A DNA stretch of 64,000 bases from Blastobasis lacticolella (GCA_905147135.1 LR990052.1:18042200-18106199), one strand, 5' to 3'. Positions 53,058 through 64,000 are shown, numbered from the stretch's first letter. Notes: generated by a model not told the origin, from the letters alone. Numbers and translations: made by a program.

Positions 53058-53831
53058 ATACACACATAGCTATAACGGATCTTGGCGTCACTTGCATGTT
53101 ATTGAAAATGTACAGTCAGCTACAGAGTACACGTATACTTCTATATACATTTACGTATGAGAGACATGTATGTATGAGATACTAGCCGTATTTAAATCAC
53201 AATCGTTATTTTTTGTGAAACCATCCACACTCACTTATTACCATGTCAATGAGATAAAAAAATATGTTAACATAGCTTACACAACGGATTTAATGCGGTT
53301 ATCTACAAAAGATAGAGTTTTTGGGGTAGTACAATAGGCAAACAAAGCAGCGGCAGGCTAGCTAGTCTAGTATAAAAAAGTCCTTTTTCCTACACCTACC
53401 TTTTAATTTAAAACCTATTTTTAATTGGAACTTAAAATGTTCGAGTCATAAAGCACCTCCTTCCTCCAGCTTTCCCATTTCCAACATAATCTTAATAGCC
53501 GAAAGATTTCTTCTAGACGAGACGGTAAATGTTTATTTTTAAAATAACATGCATACAGACGGGGAATTTTATAAGGAACGCAAACAGCTAATGAAGCTCG
53601 GAATGTTTGCTAGTTCACGGGCGAGCGGGCGTTTCGCGAAAGGACTGAACCTGCGCTCTGATTGCGACAGACGACTTTGAATGTATTTAACTCTGAAATT
53701 GTTTCCTTTTACCGTTGCATGGGAGTCTGTGGATGACAAGCTGTGTATTTGCTATGTAATTGCAAGAAAATATTGGTTATGCCCGGTGAATCGGTTATGT
53801 CGGATTGGAGTTAGGCGTTGGTTAAATTTGG
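53058..53831. other. No gene supported
   Basis: AT-rich to mixed. The block 53560-53690 is CpG-richer and unassigned. Confidence 0.4.
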
Positions 53832-53996
53832 TTAGTGTTTCCTTTGGACTATGAAATGGGATCGTTCAACAGGTATATTAGAGATCTCTTCAGAGGCGGG
53901 CAACGCATTGGTGACTCCCCTGTCCATAGGCGGTGACCACTGTCCATTAGGTGGCCCGCTTGCCTGTTTGACAGCCGTATAATATTAAAAAAAAAA
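53832..53996 (+). pseudogene. Jockey-group LINE 3' end
   Basis: TTTCCTTTGGACTATGAAAT GGGATCGTTC, RDLFRGGQRIGDSP and a 3' UTR with GGTGGCCCGCTTGCCTGTTT and poly-A. Same family as 22894-25140. Confidence 0.82.
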
Positions 53997-54009
53997 TTGT
54001 TCTATTTTC

Positions 54010-54182
54010 CACTAGCGACCCGCCCCGGTTTCACACGGGTAGTAACCGTAACCATTTCTAGACCTAAACCTTCCTTATTACTCTGTCTATTGGTGAAAAC
54101 TGCAGAAAAAACCGTTTAGTAGTTTTTCACTTTATCGCGAACAGACAGACGGACGAGGCGTGAGACTTTGTTTTATAACATG
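54010..54182. repeat. Dispersed lepidopteran repeat (GCGACCCGCCCCGG type)
   Basis: CTAGCGACCCGCCCCGGTTT CACACGGG through GAACAGACAGACGGACGAGG and GACTTTGTTTTATAACATGT. The most complete copy of this fragment type in the window. Confidence 0.65.
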
Positions 54183-55874
54183 TAGAAATGGTGAATTTTT
54201 TTTGTACTAAGTATTCAGTGACATACGTGCAGACAGTCTACCGAGTTTCCCTGTAAAATAACGTTCTACAAGTGAAGTGATTCTCGAAATATCTTCAGGG
54301 GCTCGTTTGTGGCGTTCATGTATCACTGTTTCTTTTGAACTGATTTTTAATAAAACAGGCCCCTAGAAGTTATCGACTACATATTTTTTTAAAGTGTTGG
54401 ATCATTTGAGACGTTACATATGCTCTTCGGTATCAGAGTAGAGTAGAGCTTGTTTTATTAATATGACCCTGACCTTTCATAATCATAATCATAGTTTATT
54501 AATAACATTCGTTACTAGTCATTATTTTACATATTAAATACATTTGCAATGTCATATTACATAATAATAATAAAATAATAATAATAAAATAAAATAAATT
54601 AATTGTTAATTTCTATAAAATAGCTCCGAATTGATCGTGATATGTACGTCTCGGTGTACCAATTCCAACGCTTTCATTCACTCCTCTCATACATAACTTC
54701 TACGCAACTCAGCATTCCTCTCTCTATCATGTCTCTCTCAGCATGTCACTAAATCCTGTACACGTAGTTAGGAGTCCAATATTCGCCCGATAAATTTGTA
54801 TAATATTATAGCAACAGCGGATAACATATCCTTGTTCATCTTAACATTGTAGAGGCTGGATTATGGCTGCATGCGATACTATGCTATTTAATTATTCCAT
54901 GCGGCCGGAGACGGGTACTGCGACTAGTTATCTCATGGGATCTTCTACTAGGGATGGGCAAAGAGCTGGTCCCATACCAGAAATAATTGACAAATTATAC
55001 CGGCAATAATTAAGAAAGTATGGCTTACCATGTATAGGAACGTAGCGTGAAGGTATTGTCAATAATTGATTCTTCGAAAGTTACAGTGAAAAGGCTGTTT
55101 TTAGAGAAAGATGCTCACAGGCATGCTAGAAAGCAAATGCCTGGCTAATTCTTAAAAAAAGTCGCCGTAAAGCCATATTGACAGTGTTTTCAGTCAAACT
55201 ATATAGCTATTATAAATGTTTGTAAGTATTACTTGTAACTTGCTGTTGGTGTTCCGAATAAAGTAAAATAAAATAAAATAAAAGCTGCGAAGAAAAATAC
55301 CTGAATATAATTACTAAAAATGGAGAAGGCAGAAAATGGATTTCATATTTTTTACGTATAACTTATTTCTGATTTCATGATTTTAGATATTTATCGTTAA
55401 TACCGCCTTTTTTCTGTAGGGGTAGAGATTTTATCGTTAAAAGATGCATCGAAACTGGCCGATTCATACTGATAAACTACCGCGCGAGGCTACTTGATCT
55501 TTAGACATATTCCACTCTCAGCCTAGTTTAGTCTAAAAGAATAACTCCGGTCTACATTTCCCACCCCTACCGCCACTATATTCCACAGAAACGTGACGTA
55601 ATAAAATTAACTTAGTTTCGGGCCGGGCCCTGTTGCATTATGTATAATTTAAAATTGTTTATTTTATATAATTGACCTCGGGGGTGTGTTTTGGCCAGTT
55701 CGGAATTAAATTCCCCACCTATGTGAAATTCTGTAACTTTATTGTTGTTGAATTTAAACTGTTTATTGATGGCAACATTTTGGCCGAGGGTTGCTCGTAA
55801 ATTGAGCTGTGTTACTGACGCTGATTTAAATTGTGTATTACATATACTAGAATTTGTCCCTGACTTTGCATATG
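54183..55874. other. Mostly AT-rich, no gene supported
   Basis: Includes an AATAATAATAAAA block at 54560-54600 and a (AAAATA)n run at 55262-55282. No coding frame or further shared repeat. Confidence 0.42.
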
Positions 55875-55935
55875 CTTTTTTTATGTTACCGCAATTACCG
55901 CCTTCTAACCTGATGGAAAGTGGCGATGCGGTCTA
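55875..55935 (-). mobile_element. LINE tail fragment
   Basis: TTTTTTATGTTACCGCAATT and CTGATGGAAAGTGGCGATGC GGTCTAGGC. Confidence 0.5.
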
Positions 55936-56160
55936 GGCGGATATTATAAGGATCAACAAACACACTAGCAGTCAACGTGTTCCACTCCTTAGTCGTACCA
56001 AAGCATCTCGTGTGGATAGCTGGAAGAACCACGACATAAGGAAAAATTACCAATTACATCAGAGTTAATCCTTGTTTTGCCGCGCGTGGTATCAACCTAC
56101 AGATTGGACCTTGGCGTTACTATGCCGTTTGCTCTCTTGCGCGTGGGCTCGGGGTCCAAC
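55936..56160. other. No feature recognised
   Basis: Unassigned, with a possible SINE A trace (TGGCGTTACTATGCCG, GCGTGGGCTCGGGGTCC) near 56111-56155. Confidence 0.35.
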
Positions 56161-56551
56161 CTTTTTATGTTATACGGCAGATAAACAAGCGGGCCACCTG
56201 ATGGAAAGTGGTCTCCGCCGCCTATGGACAACAGCAACACCAGAGAAGTTACCAATGCGTTGCCCACCTCTGAAGCGAGCTCTAATATACCTCTTGAACG
56301 ATCAGATGTCATAATCCAAAGAAAACACTGTGGCTGGGAGCTCATTCCACATCCGAATCGTTCGAGCGAGAAACGTTCCTTTGAAACTTCGCATTTTTTT
56401 TATACCACCAAGGTGGCAAACAACTTTACGGCCTGCCTGATGGTAAGCAGTCACCGCAGCCTATGGACGTTTGCAATACCAGAGGCATCAGAAATGGTGA
56501 CCAACAGAGGGTGTACGTAGTGGGGATGAGCACCCAGCCCACGGCGGGTGT
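56161..56551 (-). pseudogene. Jockey-group LINE 3' end, split by another LINE tail
   Basis: Minus-strand copy of the family at 22894-25140: 3' UTR with TTATACGGCAGATAAACAAG and GTGGTCTCCGCCGCCTATGG, then the ORF2 C-terminal region, whose frame holds the normal TGG where the larger copy has a stop. A second LINE tail interrupts it at 56393-56497. Homology resumes with TGACCAACAGAGGGTGTACG. Confidence 0.82.
56393..56497 (-). mobile_element. LINE 3' tail nested in a LINE
   Basis: Starts with a T run (poly-A on the minus strand), then TATACCACCAAGGTGGCAAA, GCCTGCCTGATGGTAAGCAG and TCACCGCAGCCTATGGACG. This is a different tail sequence from the host LINE. Confidence 0.78.
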
Positions 56552-57539
56552 CTGTACATCTGTTTCTTCGATATTACATTTTCACTATACAATCGTTGTT
56601 CGATTGAAGATATCCTGAACCATGTGCCTCAATCCACCCGATCAGGTAAAGCCCACCATACAATACAGCTAATGTTTACGCTGGAGATCCACCAGATATT
56701 GCGTTCTAAAACGCCGAGACGCAGTAAATCGTTCCAGCTTTAAACTTTTAAATTAAATTCCATTTATTTTGAACATAAAAATGCCGTAAAGGCGGCTACG
56801 GCGGCACAGTGACGGCAATCGATAGCTGTTAAAACCTTTGAGATAAAGTTAATATCCCGTCTTAGAAGGCCATTGAAATACCCTGTATCAAAAGTGATAC
56901 AGGATCAAAACTAATATATACATTGTAGATTCTGTCGAGCCTCAGGAGTCTGTGGTGCGATTATAAATTGCAAACGCAGCATCATGATGTCCACCCATGT
57001 GATAGAGTGTAACTGTGGTTAGCAGCAAAGTTATTTTTTGATTGGTGAGGCAGGTCATTTTCTTTAAAAGTCAATTTAGAGGAAGGTCTTGTTCGTTCCA
57101 AATCATTTTCTGGGCTAGTCATTTTCTGATTTCGTCACCTTAATCAGTCATATTAATTTTTTCAAGAAAAAATTGTTAATCCTTAAAACCCGCCTAGTTT
57201 GGTTGTCATGTACTACAATTTATATCCAAATCATTAATTTCCTGGCATACGCGACGCGCAGACGGCTACCGTCCGAAATCCCGGCATCGACTGTTTAAAT
57301 GCGCGTCCGGTGCATCGGGCGGTTAGGAGGAGTTAGCTAGTTAGTTTGGATATATGGTTAGATGCGGAAAGGTTAGGGTTTTTATATAGATACTGGGTAG
57401 TTAGTCCGAAACTCTATTACTATGATTTGATTATTCTCGCTGGATTTTGTTACTTTTCCGGTAACTAAAACACTATGATACTTGTGAAGAATGTAGCGTC
57501 TTATTACTAAATTTTCGTTTTTGTGTAAAGTTTATAGCG
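56552..57539. other. No feature recognised
   Basis: Unassigned spacer. Confidence 0.4.
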
Positions 57540-57788
57540 TTCAGACAGACGGACCAAACCCTGTAAGGAGACCAATAGGATTAATTGATCGATACTAATA
57601 TAATAAAGAGAAATGATTTGATTATATGTTTGTTTGAACTCTTCACTACTGCTATAGAAAGCTACATTATGAGCGAGTAACATAGGCTATACATTTTCCC
57701 GATTTCCCAATGTGGTTCCCACGGACATGGGTCTGGAACTTAGTAACCGAACTTCACGCGGACGAAGTCACGGGCAAAAAAACTAATT
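57540..57788. repeat. Dispersed lepidopteran repeat with CGGACGAAGTCACGGGCAAA end
   Basis: TTCAGACAGACGGACC, AGCTACATTATGAGCGAGTA ACATAGGCTA and CACGCGGACGAAGTCACGGG CAAA, a classic lepidopteran dispersed element end. Class left open (Helitron-like in many annotations). Confidence 0.65.
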
Positions 57789-57914
57789 ACCTAAAAATTA
57801 AAATACAATTTCACTATTAAGAAAGTATACTTGCAAAACAACTCACCAGTCAAGAAACGCAGACTGGCGCCAAAACAGTGAAAATTAAACGTACATTTTC
57901 CGTAACAAGGCCAC

Positions 57915-58008
57915 GAATTGTAGCCTAGATCCATCGTCGAGCTGCGAGCCAGATGACAAATGGTGGCGACCGCGGCGCCGGCGACGACCTGCTTTGAACT
58001 ACTGCCGG
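57915..58008. repeat. 94-bp direct repeat, copy 1
   Basis: GAATTGTAGCCTAGATCC, then a 72-bp stretch starting TCGTCGAGCTGCGAGCCAGA that is identical to copy 2, ending GAACTACTGCCGG. GC-rich (GCGGCGCCGGCGACGACC). Confidence 0.85.
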
Positions 58009-58397
58009 TACCAATTGCCACTCAAGGTTTGTCATTTGGAACCCAGTGCGTTAGCGCGTACTGTGAGACTTCATAGTAACGTTACTGAATATGTGTCAGT
58101 AATACACTGTTACGCTAGGAGTACGGAGTACTTTCAAGCGTTACTGTACGTATTTGGAATATGCAAGGAATATTTTAAGAGAGGTAGGGCATAGCGGGTT
58201 ATCCCGTTCGAATAGGAGCCGCCCGACTGGGGAAGTACTTCCACCTTACAGAATACCGCAGCTAAACAATACTCTTTTAAATAGTATTGTGTTTCTGCCG
58301 GTGAGAAAGGTTTCCAGTGCTCCATGGGGTGGGAATATGGGGAACCGTGGTTTTGGCGTTGGAGGGGGGCATTTGCCTTTTTGCTGCCAGACCAACG
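58009..58397. other. Spacer between direct repeats, left part
   Basis: Contains CCCAGTGCGTTAGCGCGTAC TGTGAGACTT, related to CCTGTGCGTTCGCGCGCGCT GTGAGATTT near 61711, so part of it is dispersed repeat. No gene. Confidence 0.4.
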
Positions 58398-58520
58398 TGT
58401 TGAAGAGGTGGGCAACGCATTAGCGATACTCTTGGTTTTGCTAATGTCTATAGGCAGTGGTGACTACTTTCCATCAGGTGGCCCGCTTGCCTGTTTGCCT
58501 ATCGAATGACATAAAAAAAA
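58398..58520 (+). mobile_element. Jockey-group LINE 3' tail
   Basis: TTGAAGAGGTGGGCAACGCA, AGTGGTGACTACTTTCCATC AGGTGGCCCGCTTGCC and a poly-A of eight. Confidence 0.78.
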
Positions 58521-58614
58521 TGCAAGAGATATGTCAGGATGGTATTTTGTGTGTGTCTTTGCGGATGCGGGAACGCAGTTGCTTGCATCATGGTCACCAA
58601 TATATTTCGCTGCA

Positions 58615-58708
58615 GAATTATAGCCTCGATCGCTCGTCGAGCTGCGAGCCAGATGACAAATGGTGGCGACCGCGGCGCCGGCGACGACCTGCTTTGAACT
58701 ACTGCCGG
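58615..58708. repeat. 94-bp direct repeat, copy 2
   Basis: Exactly 700 bp downstream of copy 1 and in the same orientation. The differences are confined to the first 22 bp. Confidence 0.85.
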
Positions 58709-59019
58709 GACTAGGGCAGACAGTAATAGCTTAACATAACAGAGTTTAAATTTATGAAAGTTTATGACAAGGTGGGTGATGATTTTGAATGTGGATAGAT
58801 ACTTCAGTCTACTGGTCGATCTTTAAAAGGAATTATGGGTAGAATGTGTCAATAACGACATGTCGAAGTAATGAGTATCGAGATGATGAGTTATCATCAT
58901 CTTGGCATTAATGTCCCGGTTATGCATACCACAAACGCCACCCACGTCTACGTTTCATGCACGTAATGTTCACGTGAAAATTATCTAACTAACAGATATA
59001 AGAAAACCTCCGAATAAGT
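58709..59019. other. No gene; one SINE A tail trace
   Basis: CATCATCTTGGCATTAATGT CCCGGTTATG at 58897-58927 is an inverted SINE A tail. Nothing else. Confidence 0.45.
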
Positions 59020-59320
59020 CTTACATTAGTATCGAATATTTTTAAAACTATTGAACCGATTTTAATGAACGTCAATAGTTCAGCTAAAAACTCGATTAAA
59101 ATGGGTTTTGAATACGTGTTTTTACGTTGTGAGTCTAAAGAGAAAACCCCACCGTGAGGACTGTCAGGCGGGCCGTTAGCTTGTTTGCCACCTTAGCGGT
59201 ATTAAAAAAAGATGATGATGATGATGAAAAGATGATATATAAAAAAGTACATCGGTCTATCCGATCGGAAGCTGCGAAACCACAGACAGATACAAAAAAC
59301 CATAGATAGATACGCCAAAT
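59020..59320 (+). repeat. Dispersed lepidopteran repeat with an inserted LINE tail
   Basis: TTTTTAAAACTATTGAACCG ATTTTAATGAAC and AAGCTGCGAAACCACAGACA GATAC match 3780-4095. Between them lies CTGTCAGGCGGGCCGTTAGC TTGTTTGCC and an A run, a LINE tail, then a GATGATGATGAT microsatellite at 59212-59227. Confidence 0.55.
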
Positions 59321-60865
59321 TTTGATTCGTCGAAACCAAAAATTGTCTCAGTATTTTTAAATGTGATTTTATATTGTTATGATTAAGCGCGAACATTATT
59401 CATCGCAATAAAACCACTTGTCTAAGCTACTGTCTCCTACTACCTACCATTTTACATTGGCTTAATCACTAAATTAGTTTAACTAACTGCCGGCGAACAT
59501 GTATTGCTTAACTGGAGTTTCGTGTAGCGGCTACGTAGTCTGCTAACTTTCTATTACTCTCAGGAGAGCGACCTGGACTCTCAACGTTTGTAGCTTCCCG
59601 TGCTCCTCGAACGTGTTAAGAGCTATATTAGCTGTTGAAGCGTACAATGAACGTACATTGTGTAAACTGAAGGGACAACTAACAACGTGAACTTGGATAA
59701 TCGATTTATTATTTTATCACATCTTCGTCAGCACGAGAATTTAGACCGATCTTATCTACTCTCAAACTCTTTGCGTTAACGCAACACGATACCCGCTATT
59801 TTAACTAAAAATTAATCAAACATAATATCTTCCCAAAAAAAAGACCGCCCTAAAAATAAACACAATGCTTCTCTAACTAATATTCCAATTAAACTAATCA
59901 TTCGTGAGCTATTTCCGTGTGACAAATTAATGATTGATTTTATGGCACAGTTCAGCTTGGCAATTAATTAATTCAGCATAGCATTTAAAGAGCACAGATC
60001 AGCATTTCGGTCAAAATAGCTTGGCTCAGCTCAACGTAGCTCGGCTTCCCTTTCGCTTCAAGGCAACTCAGCGAAACAGCTCGACTGTCTTTCTCTTACG
60101 GCCAAGGAGCCGCCATAACCTGTCGTAAAACGCGTTTGTGTCCGCGTAGTCGCCCTGAAGTCACCGCGCAGCAACCGGATAAGAAACGGGCAGTCTCGGC
60201 GCGCACAGTGCGCTGTGAAAATAAACTTCTTGACTGTTATACTAATGTGTTGAAAGAAACCAAAACTGCATACATGTTTAGGACTAATCATGCAGACATT
60301 GTGTACGAATCTAAAGGAAGGTATGGGCTCTAAAGGAAGATAGCTACTTCTTTGCCTGTAAGGGAAAATTACATCTAGTTAAAACTAAATGACGACAAAT
60401 GAAAAGGGATATTTTCTAACCCTTACAAAAACCAGAAAAAACATATTTTATTAAATTTTAGGGTCTTACTGGTGCACAAGCCCTTTTTTCGAAACCAAGT
60501 ATTAATTCAAAGATGTCATGTACAATTAAAAATATTTGAGCGAATATCTAATTTCCAAAAAACCTCAATTTCACAGTTAAGGACCCAATATCACAGTAGG
60601 ACGTATGTCTCCTACCTGTGACAAGCGAACGATCAAGTTTTCACCCTGACCTGTTCGCTCGCGTCTGTCGCAGGTGACCATAGCAGCGGATTCCATTTCC
60701 GGGGGCGCCGGCGGCCGTCGATTCTGGCTCAATTTGTGAGGTGGCTGTGTAGCTGTACGTGTATGGCGGGGTGGGGATGCGTTGCAATATTACTGGTTAA
60801 CTATATTAAGGCACCCACCCCCGTATTCATAAACAGTGCGACGTCTAAGTAAATTTTAGACTGTG
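59321..60865. other. No gene supported
   Basis: A long AT-rich interval. Open frames near 60058-60333 overlap on opposite strands, so I do not call them. A G/C-rich patch at 60695-60720 (CGGGGGCGCCGGCGGCCG) stands alone. Confidence 0.4.
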
Positions 60866-61208
60866 GAGGCGCTGTAGGTTACCCTACGTCATCGTTTCAC
60901 GTACAAAAAAATTCCACTTTCTAGCGATAGTAGAGGTTTAGGAGACCCACAAAACGTTGGTCTTACCGTTTACAACCTGACTTGTGACGTCACCAAAAAG
61001 GAAAGTGACTTTAATGTGGCTGAAAAGCGAAACTGCCTAGAGGATGTGCGGCATTCTGGTTATTTTACTTCTAGCACCTTCACAGGAGGTTAGTAAGAAC
61101 TATCGCTAAAACAATCGAATTCGAAAGCCAGGTTGTTTACGGGCACACCGACGCTTTGTCTTAATAAACCTTTACTATCGCACAAAAGTAGATAACCCAC
61201 GGCACCCT
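60866..61208. mobile_element. MITE M3, copy with long interior
   Basis: Left end GGCGCTGTAGGTTACCCTAC GTCATCG, right end the inverse of AGGGTGCCGTGGGTTATCT. The interior holds CCCACAAAACGTTGG and GACTTTAATGTGGCTGAAAA GCG, the mate of the inverted segment at 25138-25232. Confidence 0.72.
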
Positions 61209-61256
61209 TAGAGTTTATTCAATTTCCTAGCGTTCTCGCACTGCGTACACATAGTA

Positions 61257-61506
61257 TACATGTACATTAGTTGCATACTAACCGATGCTCTTAGGGTGAG
61301 GGCAAACATCATGATGAAACCTGCTCATTCAGGTGACCGAATGTGTAAGTAACCATGATCCAATTTGTTCAGGTTCCCGTGGTAGCAGGTCAGATGGCAG
61401 TTGCTCCATTGTAATTACTTGATCTGCCAATCCTGGATCATGGTCAATGCAGACCCCGGGCCCTCATGAGCAAGAGGACAACCGGCACATTAACGCTAAG
61501 ATGACT
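61257..61506 (+). mobile_element. SINE family A, 5'-truncated
   Basis: Begins inside the element (TGTACATTAGTTGCATACTA), then CGATGCTCTTAGGGTGAGGG, CATGATCCAATTTGTTCAGG and the tail CACATTAACGCTAAGATGAC. The tRNA head is absent. Confidence 0.85.
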
Positions 61507-61940
61507 AGATGATTTAAAATATGTATCGAATATGTGGAATAGCGAATCTGGTGAATCGCAGCAGTTGTGTGGAATTAATATTGTGTAGAATCGCGAATAG
61601 GTAGAATTGCGTTTGTGTTGTACATCGATCAATCCTCTATAATTGATCAATTATATTTTTACGGACGCAACGAATAGCAGCAATCGCCACACAAGTATTG
61701 TTAATTGACACCCTGTGCGTTCGCGCGCGCTGTGAGATTTTACATCATTCGTTTCTGAACATGAGTGTCAGTAGGTAATGCACCGATAGGCCAAAGTGTT
61801 ATTCCTTGCAAATGCTTTCTTTCATTGACGAATAAAAAACATCACCAACATAATATCATCCTCTCCAATACAACGTAACCAATTAATAATAGCAGGTAAC
61901 TTTAGCACCGAGCTTCATTACCCCCGCCCTGCTAGTCCAG
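61507..61940. other. No gene; repeat trace at 61705-61790
   Basis: GTGCGTTCGCGCGCGCTGTG AGATTTTACA and ATGAGTGTCAGTA relate to 58045-58110. The rest is unassigned. Confidence 0.4.
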
Positions 61941-61959
61941 GCGTGTGATGCGACCCGGT

Positions 61960-62400
61960 GATGCAGCTGTGACGTCACCGGACCCGTCAACGAGCCGGTC
62001 AGCTGGAAACATCGGCCGGTTATCTCTTAAAATGTAACGCACAGTAGAGAGAGCAGAGAGAGAATAGTTTGGGCAAACTAGCCAGACAGTTGAGTGACCG
62101 GGAAAATTGGATTATAGTGGGAATTAATAGTTCGAGTCGGCGGCTACTCTAGTCGTCCGTAATCCGTAAGAGACTGAATAATCAAAGGACCTAAACAAGT
62201 GTCAAAAAAATTTGAAAGGACGACCAAAAACAGAAAAGTTATTAGTTTTAAACTTTTGCGAAAGCGGGTAGATCGACTTCGGCCGCTTTATCGCTAACCA
62301 ACATCGTCCGGCGCTCGCAGCTCTCCAGTCGTCCCGTGACCATAAGGCATGTAACTGTGTCGAAATATCGGGCTACTCGTCAACAAAGGTACGCGGTAAG
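61960..62400 (+). promoter_or_regulatory. Candidate promoter and 5' exon (tentative)
   Basis: A CpG-richer block with no relatives elsewhere in the window. It holds a palindromic CRE (TGACGTCA, 61970-61977), a GAGAGAGCAGAGAGAGA purine run near 62048-62065, and a donor-like CGCG/GTAAGAA at 62395-62396. The layout fits a promoter plus a non-coding first exon of a plus-strand gene beyond the window. GTCGAAATATCGGG followed by GGTACGCGGTAAGAAACCCG may instead be part of a retroelement leader. Neither is proved. Confidence 0.3.
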
Positions 62401-62482
62401 AAACCCGGAACATACCCTTAAAAAGTTATTTATTTGATATAACACTTCGTTTATTACCTCAGCCACGCTATACAGCCATTAC

Positions 62483-62622
62483 TAGTTTTATTATTGCCTT
62501 GTGAGGTACATGGATGAACGGTCCACCTGATAAAAAGCGGCCACCGTCGTCCAGGACATCTGCAACCTAAGGGGAACGGATGCGGTGCCGGCCTTTGAGG
62601 TATCTGTAGACTTGCATTTTTA
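62483..62622 (-). mobile_element. LINE 3' tail (family of 5131-5395)
   Basis: GGTCCACCTGATAAAAAGCG GCCACCGTCGTCC and GGATGCGGTGCCGGCCTTTG AGGTATCTGTAGACTTGC. Confidence 0.75.
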
Positions 62623-62788
62623 TTGGATGCTTGGAAATCAAAAATTCGATTGCGATCGTGGAAAAGCTAGATTTAGAAGGGTGTCGTGAACAAACATAGA
62701 GATTGTCGTGTAGCTTAACTGTCAGAAAAATGTTGAGGATAACGCTTGCTGTCGGAATTGCTACCATATTTTGTAATACCCTGGTGTT

Positions 62789-63043
62789 CATCACCACAGC
62801 ACATAACAGTGCACTGCAGCACTTAGGGCCTCTCCCACGAAAGGGGAGGTTATTGCCATAATCTCCACGCTTGGCAGGCGGGTTGGAGATCGCAGTATTA
62901 TAAGTATAACAATGGAAAACGCTGCTGCCCATTTTCCAGCCTACGGAGACGGATATATTTGTCTCGATAACATTAGTCGCCTTGTACAACACCCACAAGT
63001 GTAAGGGTTTGGTGCTATTCTACTCTGCCGGACACCACACGGC
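62789..63043 (-). mobile_element. RTE-tail short element, full length
   Basis: CATCACCACAGCACATAACA GTGCAC at the left and GCCGGACACCACACGGC at the right. A long open frame covering it on the minus strand (to 62567) is an artefact of the element. Confidence 0.88.
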
Positions 63044-64000
63044 ACACGGCACGGCACTGGTGTTGCTTGTCTTTAATCGACATAAAAATAAACTAAATGC
63101 CTTGTTGTCATGACAGTAGCCATTCCACGTATCGCTACCAATCTCCGCTTCCACACAATCCTATCAGCTATCCCATGTCGCTGTACAACAAGCGTTTACG
63201 TTGTTACTGGTAATGACGGCCTACAAATATGGCGGCCGGAAGCGCGGGACACATCGAGATCACTTCCGGGAGCGTGACCCCGTAATGGAACACGGCACGG
63301 GACACCTCGTTCATTAGGACGTGGATTTTTTTTGCTCTTTAGTGTCCCGAACACAAAGAGCGTTTCTAGTAATTGTTATTCGGTTGAAATGCCCCTTTGG
63401 AGTATTCGATAGCGTATTTTTTTATGGAATCAAATTGTTTGCGTGCCTGGTGCAAGTCGGGATTTTGACTGCTCGGATGATAAATAAATAATCTTTATTG
63501 ATGATGATACGCTTTCCTGCTGACGGTAGAGATCATGATCTGAGCCCATCAAGATACCCTTGATAGGTTTTAAACAAATGCTCCGGGATAGCTTTGAGAA
63601 TATACTTCAGAGTCAAACCCAGTCTCCTGGGTCCATCGCACCCACCAAATCCCTGCCGTAAACTGCAGTGGTCAACCTAAAAGTCATTATTAAACCGTTT
63701 TCGAACACAATTTGGCAAAATTGTCGAATAAAATGGGGTATCATCGATCTGATACAGCAGCATTACCACTGTTGAGAATAGAAGTGTACAAATTCTTTTT
63801 CCTACTCTCAACAGTCTTAACCCGACTGCGACAGAAGGAGGATTATGTTTTTCCAGCGTACGAGCTTCAGCGTTAACGGCTTAATGGATTTTAACATATA
63901 AGGTGTTGTAAGATTCGTCGTAATCGCGCGAGCACACTGGATTATTAAAATTTAAGAAATTGAAAATGGCGGATTTTAGGTGCCTTTCGAATTTATTTTT
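63044..64000. other. No feature recognised to window end
   Basis: Contains (ACACGGC)n-like sequence at 63035-63055, a GC-rich patch at 63225-63290 and AT-rich remainder. No coding frame or shared repeat. Confidence 0.4.

Noticed and set aside
60058..60333. Overlapping ORFs on opposite strands
   Set aside because: No homology recognised, and both strands open over the same DNA suggests chance.
62567..62998. 143-codon minus-strand ORF
   Set aside because: It is the chance open frame of an RTE-tail element (the recurring NPPAKRGDYGNN string appears in every copy) extended into unassigned DNA and a LINE tail.

Overview
This 64-kb window is eukaryotic and AT-rich, and almost certainly from a moth or butterfly. 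The evidence is the repeat content: 3' tails of Jockey-group and RTE-group LINEs of lepidopteran type, a roughly 255-bp element ending in (GAT)n, tRNA-derived SINEs ending near GCCAAGATGATTATT, and the dispersed GCGACCCGCCCCGG / CGACTTCGTCCGCG repeat common in Lepidoptera. There are no operons, CRISPR arrays, rRNA operons or convincing true tRNA genes.

Only one intact cellular protein gene is well supported: an uninterrupted minus-strand reading frame at 12782-13615 for a 277-residue carbonyl-reductase-like short-chain dehydrogenase. Its fold looks complete, but the catalytic Ser and Tyr and the cofactor-binding glycines are substituted, so it reads as a pseudoenzyme. A weaker gene hint is a GC-richer, CRE-containing stretch near 61960-62400 ending in a splice-donor-like site, which could be a 5' exon of a gene to the right.

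Most of the rest is transposon-derived. 0.6-11 kb: SINEs, two near-identical TA-flanked MITEs (one nested in a second inverted-repeat element) and LINE tails. 11-12.1 kb: a 5S-rRNA-derived SINE. 14.6-22.7 kb: RTE-tail elements and SINEs. 22.9-25.1 kb: the 3' half of a Jockey-group LINE with a reverse transcriptase domain, broken by a frameshift and a stop. 30.9-32.1 kb: two inverted-repeat hairpins. 33.16-38.72 kb: an LTR retrotransposon with 458-bp LTRs that differ at one base yet with no recognisable gag or pol, carrying a 15-bp minisatellite. 38.8-49.4 kb: more SINEs, including one with a 17-18 bp target duplication. 52-64 kb: nested LINE and MITE fragments, a 94-bp direct repeat and a multi-copy MITE.

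I could not search any database. Family names rest on recognised motifs and on comparing copies within the window. Boundaries of diverged repeats are approximate, usually within about 20 bp.
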